This document shows positions 6,250 through 8,914 of a stretch of DNA of 8,914 nt, in pieces. The stretch comes from Acidobacteriaceae bacterium (GTDB taxonomy: Bacteria; Acidobacteriota; Terriglobia; Terriglobales; Acidobacteriaceae). The stretch is from contig JASHYS010000148.1 in the NCBI GenBank assembly GCA_030042915.1, forward strand, positions 1 through 8,914, read 5' to 3'. Numbering within the stretch: the stretch's first letter is position 1; each line of letters begins with the position of its first letter. Under the pieces are notes generated by a model. It was not told the origin of the DNA. It worked only from the letters and a program-made list of their open reading frames with translations, and did not search any database. The translations under genes were made by a program, and so were the position numbers.

Positions 6250-6896
6250 GCTGCCTCCCCGAAACGAGCGGCCGCGTATCGCAGCTTGGGCTTGATCATC
6301 GCCAATCCGCGGTAAAGCCTTGATTTTACAGTAGAAAGATGCGCTTTGGTTACCTTGGCGATTTCTTCCAGCGAGAGCTCTTCGTGAAAACGCAAAACCA
6401 GAACCTCGCGGTGCAGGGTGTCGAGTTCCAGCAGCGCGGCCGCAATCTTTTCCCGGTCCTGAAGGTTCGAAACGTGATCGAATGGCGTCGGATCGTCGTC
6501 GGCAACTTCGAAACTCATCGACCGGTCATCGTCGCCCGCTCCTTCGATCAGTTCATCGAGACTGCTCATGGTGCGCTTGCGCCGTTGGTCGATAACCAGG
6601 TTCCGCGCAATGGTAAAAAGCCAGGTTTCAAACCGCGCCTTGCCGTTGAATTGATCGCCACGGACCAGCACACGCATCCAGACCTCCTGAAACAGGTCCT
6701 CAGCGCTCTCGCGATTGCCCGTCAGAAAGAGAAGGTAGCGCATCAGGCGGTGCTGGTACCGGACGATGAGCTCGTCGAGCAGCCCCGCTTTGCGGCGCTT
6801 CAGGCCTTCGGCGACGAGAAGGCTCTCTTGCCGCGCCTGGTCGTTGGCAATAGTCGAAGAATTGGCGAAAAAGGGGCGTACTGACGCTAAAGTCAT
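6246..6896 (-). CDS. ECF-type RNA polymerase sigma factor
   Basis: A 216-aa sigma-70 family factor with only regions 2 and 4, the ECF layout. Region 2 spans about 38-108: NRESAEDLFQEVWMRVL is the core-binding and -10 recognition helix pair, followed by FETWLFTIARNLVIDQRRK. A 40-residue acidic linker follows (EGAGDDDRSMSFEVADDD). Region 4 (about 148-201) has LHREVLVLRFHEELSLEEIA and a helix-turn-helix ending STVKSRLYRGL, which reads the -35 element. ATG 6896 is the only canonical start before region 2. It lacks a clear Shine-Dalgarno, and a TCTAAT sits about seven bases upstream, so leaderless expression is possible. It is followed by the coupled two-TM protein. The regulon is unknown. I found no convincing self-type promoter (GGAAC...CGTC with 16-17 bp spacing) upstream. 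Confidence 0.92.
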   Translation of the reverse strand: MTLASVRPFFANSSTIANDQARQESLLVAEGLKRRKAGLLDELIVRYQHRLMRYLLFLTGNRESAEDLFQEVWMRVLVRGDQFNGKARFETWLFTIARNLVIDQRRKRTMSSLDELIEGAGDDDRSMSFEVADDDPTPFDHVSNLQDREKIAAALLELDTLHREVLVLRFHEELSLEEIAKVTKAHLSTVKSRLYRGLAMIKPKLRYAAARFGEAA

Positions 6897-7031
6897 CTCG
6901 TTTTATTAGACGACAAAAACCACGGCCAGGGCCAGAGGTTTCCTTGGGACGCGGTTTGTCTCGTTACCCTCCCCACTGCTTCATTCCAACCCCGCCCACA
7001 TCCTGAAAGTTGTCGTGGGGCCCAAAACGGC

Positions 7032-7086
7032 AGCCAACGCCAAAAGGCGACCAGTCGGGATCCCTACTGGCTATTGTCGATTGGCT
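7032..7086. other. Foldable intergenic element: outer stem enclosing two hairpins
   Basis: In the 225-bp gap between the sigma and ydeI genes, AGCCAA (7032-7037) pairs with TTGGCT (7081-7086). Inside are a tetraloop hairpin CGCC-AAAA-GGCG (7038-7049) and a 20-bp near-palindrome at 7051-7070 (CCAGT, mismatch, GGGATCCC, mismatch, ACTGG). Together they could form a three-way junction on either strand. It could act as an RNA element in the sigma leader, a mobile or structural repeat, or a protein-binding palindrome. No known riboswitch is recognised. The rest of the gap (6897-7028) shows no feature I can support. Confidence 0.4.
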
Positions 7087-7102
7087 CCTCGCTGCCTTCC
7101 AG

Positions 7103-7160
7103 ATCCTTAGCCCCTGTTTCTCTAATCTCTGACCCCCCGGTTTTTCCTGGCCCCTGTTTT
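7103..7160. repeat. Degenerate 7-bp repeat block at 3' end of ydeI
   Basis: The block contains CCCCTGTT twice (7111-7118 and 7151-7158) and two adjacent heptamers TCTCTAA and TCTCTGA (7119-7132), interspersed with C-runs. It overlaps the last codons and stop codon of the ydeI gene. It resembles the block at 7858-7898. Confidence 0.4.
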
Positions 7161-7826
7161 CTTCAGTGCATCCTCAATCGCCTTGGCAGCCCGGCGCTCT
7201 CGCGCCTCGGGCGTCTCGTAGTAGAAGATTCCCATTAGGTGATTGCGCCGCTGTCTCGGCGTCAGCGCAAACCAGCCCGCCTGCGCTTCCGGCTGGCGCT
7301 GAAACGCCACCCGCAGAACGGGCGGCGGTTCTCTCTCGCCTTCCATGGCTTGCATCAGGCGCTCGGCCAACTTTTCCGCGCGCCTGCGGCGCGATTCGGC
7401 GCCTTTAGGCTCATCGGCCCACTTGCCAATCTCGCGGCGCATCGCGTCGCTCAAAGCGTCAAACCAGCGGCGCAATTGCCGGTCGCTATTCAACTCGCGC
7501 GCCAGTTCCGCCGGCAACCGAATCTCTCGTTCTTCAAGATCGGGCTCGAGCCAGATGCGTACGCGCGACCCGGCTCTTACTCCGGCGCCGGTCTGCATCT
7601 TCTTGTTCACCAGCAGAACATAGCGCCCGCCGCCCGGAACCGGAAACAGCGTGGTGCGAAAAGCGAAGCCCTCGATCTCACCGCGTACCCGCCTGCCTTT
7701 GCGCACCGGCCACGCCTTGGCAATGTCAAAAGGCACGCGCGCAATTACCCAGCGAAGCGCTGTGCCATCCGGCTCCAGCAGCGCGGTGAATGTTTTCCGC
7801 ACCGCGCCGGTTTTCTGTTTCGCCAT
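7122..7826 (-). CDS. YdeI/OmdA-family protein with DUF1905 domain
   Basis: A 234-aa protein. Residues about 10-97 are a DUF1905 beta-barrel-like domain (FTALLEPDGTALRWVIARVPFD, with VRGEIEGFAFRTTLFP in two pieces here). Residues from about 106 match the YdeI/OmpD-associated (bacteriocin-protection) helical motif: FDALSDAMRREIGKW then ESRRRRAEKLAERL. A second, shorter copy appears at about 186-223: FALTPRQRRNHLMGI then EARERRAAKAIEDAL. ATG 7826 is preferred because GGAG lies nine bases upstream and homology begins there. Extending the frame to 7985 adds 53 residues with no domain character and runs across the divergent promoter region. In Salmonella/E. coli relatives, YdeI is linked to envelope stress and antimicrobial peptide resistance; whether this applies here is unknown. 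The C-terminal tail is encoded by intergenic repeat sequence. It is divergent from the lipoprotein gene. Confidence 0.88.
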   Translation of the reverse strand: MAKQKTGAVRKTFTALLEPDGTALRWVIARVPFDIAKAWPVRKGRRVRGEIEGFAFRTTLFPVPGGGRYVLLVNKKMQTGAGVRAGSRVRIWLEPDLEEREIRLPAELARELNSDRQLRRWFDALSDAMRREIGKWADEPKGAESRRRRAEKLAERLMQAMEGEREPPPVLRVAFQRQPEAQAGWFALTPRQRRNHLMGIFYYETPEARERRAAKAIEDALKKTGARKNRGVRD

Positions 7827-7857
7827 CGCTCTCCACTCCAAGCCCCTCAGTGCCCAT

Positions 7858-7898
7858 TCCCTGGTCCCTGCAGTCATGCTCCCCTGTTCCCTTGTCCT
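7858..7898. repeat. Degenerate TCCCTGN heptamer block upstream of ydeI
   Basis: TCCCTGG and TCCCTGC are adjacent (7858-7871). After a gap come CCCCTGTT (7881-7888) and an overlapping TCCCTTG (7888-7894). The block lies in the 107-bp divergent gap between ydeI and the lipoprotein gene, and shares CCCCTGTT with the block at the other end of ydeI. Similar degenerate heptamers are recalled from acidobacterial intergenic DNA, but this was not checked. Confidence 0.4.
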
Positions 7899-7920
7899 CC
7901 GCTTTTTGCATCCAACCCCC

Positions 7921-7926
7921 AGGGAG
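7921..7926 (+). promoter_or_regulatory. Shine-Dalgarno AGGGAG for the lipoprotein gene
   Basis: AGGGAG is seven bases ahead of ATG 7934. This marks 7934 as a genuine translation start even though the frame it opens closes after only 26 codons. Confidence 0.6.
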
Positions 7927-7933
7927 AAACAAG

Positions 7934-8543
7934 ATGGGCGTCTACAGAATCCGATTCGCACTTCTCGCAGCAGTAGCTGCCGCAACTGCCGGGTGCCATA
8001 GCAATATTTGTTAACACCGCCGCTTTTCAGTCGGCACTTAATAACTATTACGCCAGCCGCCAGGTTTGTCTCTGGAGCGCGCCCATGAAGTTTCCGGCGC
8101 AGGCCGACAGCGACAACCAGGATCAGACCGGGCAGTTTGATGCACTCACTGACGCCGGCCTTCTTACGCGCACCCCCGCCGAGAAGCAGCGTTTCCTCAT
8201 CAGTTCAAAACGCGTGAACAATTACGACCTGTCTGACAAAGGCCGCTCCAACTGGACCGCAGATCCCACCCAACCCGGTTACGGCAACTTCTGTGTGGGC
8301 AGCCCGACGGTGAAATCGGTTGACAATTACACTCCGAACAACGACCCCGGCGCCTCGCAATTTTCAGTCACCTATCGCTACGCAGGCTCGCTGCCCGGCT
8401 GGGCCGACACTTCCGAGATCAAGACCGCCTTCCCCCGCGCCGCGCGAGACAGCGAAGGCCGGGAGGTGACTGCGACACTCGTCAAATCGCAGAGTGGCTG
8501 GCAGGTTCAGAACGTGAACTCCAACAGCCAAACGGGGGACTAA
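7934..8543 (+). pseudogene. Small lipoprotein gene split by a +1 frameshift
   Basis: ATG 7934 opens a lipoprotein signal peptide (positively charged start, Ala/Leu core, lipobox ATAGC with the cysteine at codon 21), then hits TAA at 8012. The downstream frame is open from 7977 to the TAA at 8541-8543 and encodes a coherent body: NTAAFQSALNNYYASRQVCLW at 8013-8075 continues without a break into MKFPAQADSDNQDQ at 8085 and ends SNSQTGD. No ATG, GTG or TTG occurs in that frame before 8085, so the body has no start of its own ahead of its conserved first part. Removing one base around 8003-8011 (for example one T of TTT at 8007-8009) joins the two into a 202-aa lipoprotein. The cause is either an inactivating indel, a sequencing or assembly error, or recoding. 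A caller unaware of this would report only 8085-8543. I do not recognise a named family; it is probably an envelope lipoprotein of unknown function. Confidence 0.75.
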
Positions 8544-8553
8544 CACCGCGCGG

Positions 8554-8582
8554 CTCGACCGCTTCCGAAGGAACTCGACCGC
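8554..8582. repeat. 9-bp direct repeat CTCGACCGC, 20 bp apart
   Basis: CTCGACCGC occurs at 8554-8562 and 8574-8582, starting ten bases after the lipoprotein stop. A second small direct repeat, ATGGCCT (8586-8592 and 8598-8604), follows. A 20-bp spacing is about two helical turns. The 186-bp gap between the convergent lipoprotein and DUF4126 stops holds no recognisable terminator. Confidence 0.35.
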
Positions 8583-8729
8583 ACGATGGCCTTCTGGATG
8601 GCCTCTGTCTCCAGCGTTTTCCGTCGCGCGTGGCGCCGTAGCGGTTGGCTACAAACACTCGCGGAGCAGTGCACGCAACAGCTGCGCTGAGAGAGAGCCC
8701 CAGCACACCAGTGGCGCCAAGAATCGCGC

Positions 8730-8914
8730 TCATGCGGTGACAGGCTTTCTCTTGCCGCGGAAAAGCCAGCGCAGGCTGCGCAAGACAAAGCGGATCATCA
8801 GCAACGTAATGACGATCAGCACCACGGCGATGACCGCGGCGATGTAGGGCGCCCACGTGGCCAGCCAGGTGAGAGAAACGGCGGTAAAATCCTCTCCCAT
8901 GCTGAGCGCGATAT
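8730..8914 (-). CDS. DUF4126 family membrane protein, C-terminal fragment
   Basis: Sixty complete codons plus two bases of another run from the window edge to TGA at 8732-8730; the start lies beyond base 8914. The peptide begins IALSMGEDFTAVSLTWLATW, matching the recalled C-terminal signature of DUF4126 proteins (SNIALSxGED...LTWLA). It continues with a hydrophobic helix (about residues 21-42 of the fragment) and a basic cytoplasmic tail ending FRGKRKPVTA. The two edge bases read as -AT, compatible with the Asn usually found before I-A. DUF4126 proteins are integral membrane proteins of unknown function. The family call comes from motif memory on a short fragment. The stop overlaps a possible downstream ATG (ATGA), but the frame it opens is unconvincing. 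Confidence 0.75.
   Translation of the reverse strand, partial: IALSMGEDFTAVSLTWLATWAPYIAAVIAVVLIVITLLMIRFVLRSLRWLFRGKRKPVTA

Noticed and set aside
6897..6960. Possible ECF autoregulatory promoter (GGAAAC ... CGTC) upstream of the sigma gene
   Set aside because: The two elements are 25 bp apart, not the 16-17 bp expected, and CGTC lies almost at the start codon.
7100..7900. CRISPR-like array from the repeated CCCTGTT units
   Set aside because: Units are only 7-8 bp, degenerate, without regular spacers, and are separated by a coding gene.
7827..7985. 53-residue N-terminal extension of YdeI
   Set aside because: It crosses the 7-bp repeat block and overlaps the divergent lipoprotein start. Domain similarity and GGAG spacing favour ATG 7826.
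8482..8733. Reading frame on - opening with ATGA overlap at the DUF4126 stop (MSAILGATGVLGLSLSAAV...)
   Set aside because: The first 35 residues look signal-peptide-like and the overlap is suggestive. The rest is Arg/Pro/Ser-rich without domain character, and it runs 62 bases into the lipoprotein gene on the other strand. No Shine-Dalgarno stands out. Not supported as a gene.

Overview
The window looks like chromosomal DNA from a GC-rich, Gram-negative soil-type bacterium. The gene mix suggests Acidobacteriota: a secreted alpha-amino-acid-ester-hydrolase-like S15 enzyme, an ECF sigma factor coupled to a small membrane protein, a membrane-anchored double zinc ribbon, a DUF4126 protein, and degenerate 7-bp intergenic repeats. 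This placement rests on recalled family distributions, not on a search. I see no transposase, phage gene, CRISPR array, tRNA or rRNA.

Layout. The left part is on the + strand: the end of a cation diffusion facilitator (1-869), a secreted S15/AEH-type hydrolase (1066-3213, TTG start) and a ferredoxin-NADP reductase-like flavoprotein (3339-4145, TTG start). The middle is on the - strand and is read from right to left: a YdeI/DUF1905 protein (7826-7122), an ECF sigma factor (6896-6246), a small two-TM protein overlapping it by GTGA (6249-5863), a three-TM double zinc-ribbon protein (5724-5197) and a LytTR response regulator (5012-4164). The regulator converges on the reductase with only 18 bp between stop codons. 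At the right end, a small lipoprotein gene on + (7934-8543) is divergent from ydeI and is split by a +1 frameshift just after its lipobox. The C-terminal 60 codons of a DUF4126 membrane protein on - (8914-8730) close the window.

How the genes relate. The only tightly linked pair is the sigma factor and its membrane partner, which probably form a signal-responsive regulatory unit. The LytTR regulator has its own near-consensus sigma-70-type promoter (TTGACC, 17 bp, TACAAT) ending about ten bases before its ATG, and no LytS-type kinase lies next to it. The other genes look like independent housekeeping or envelope functions.

Most notable: the frameshifted lipoprotein; the LytTR promoter that converts an apparent upstream TTG start into a -35 box; a compact three-part foldable element upstream of the sigma gene (7032-7086); 7-bp repeat blocks flanking ydeI, one of which supplies its stop codon; an AEH-type active site fused to an extra N-terminal beta-rich module; and a sigma-coupled membrane protein without the usual zinc anti-sigma motif. 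I found no obviously new multi-gene system.
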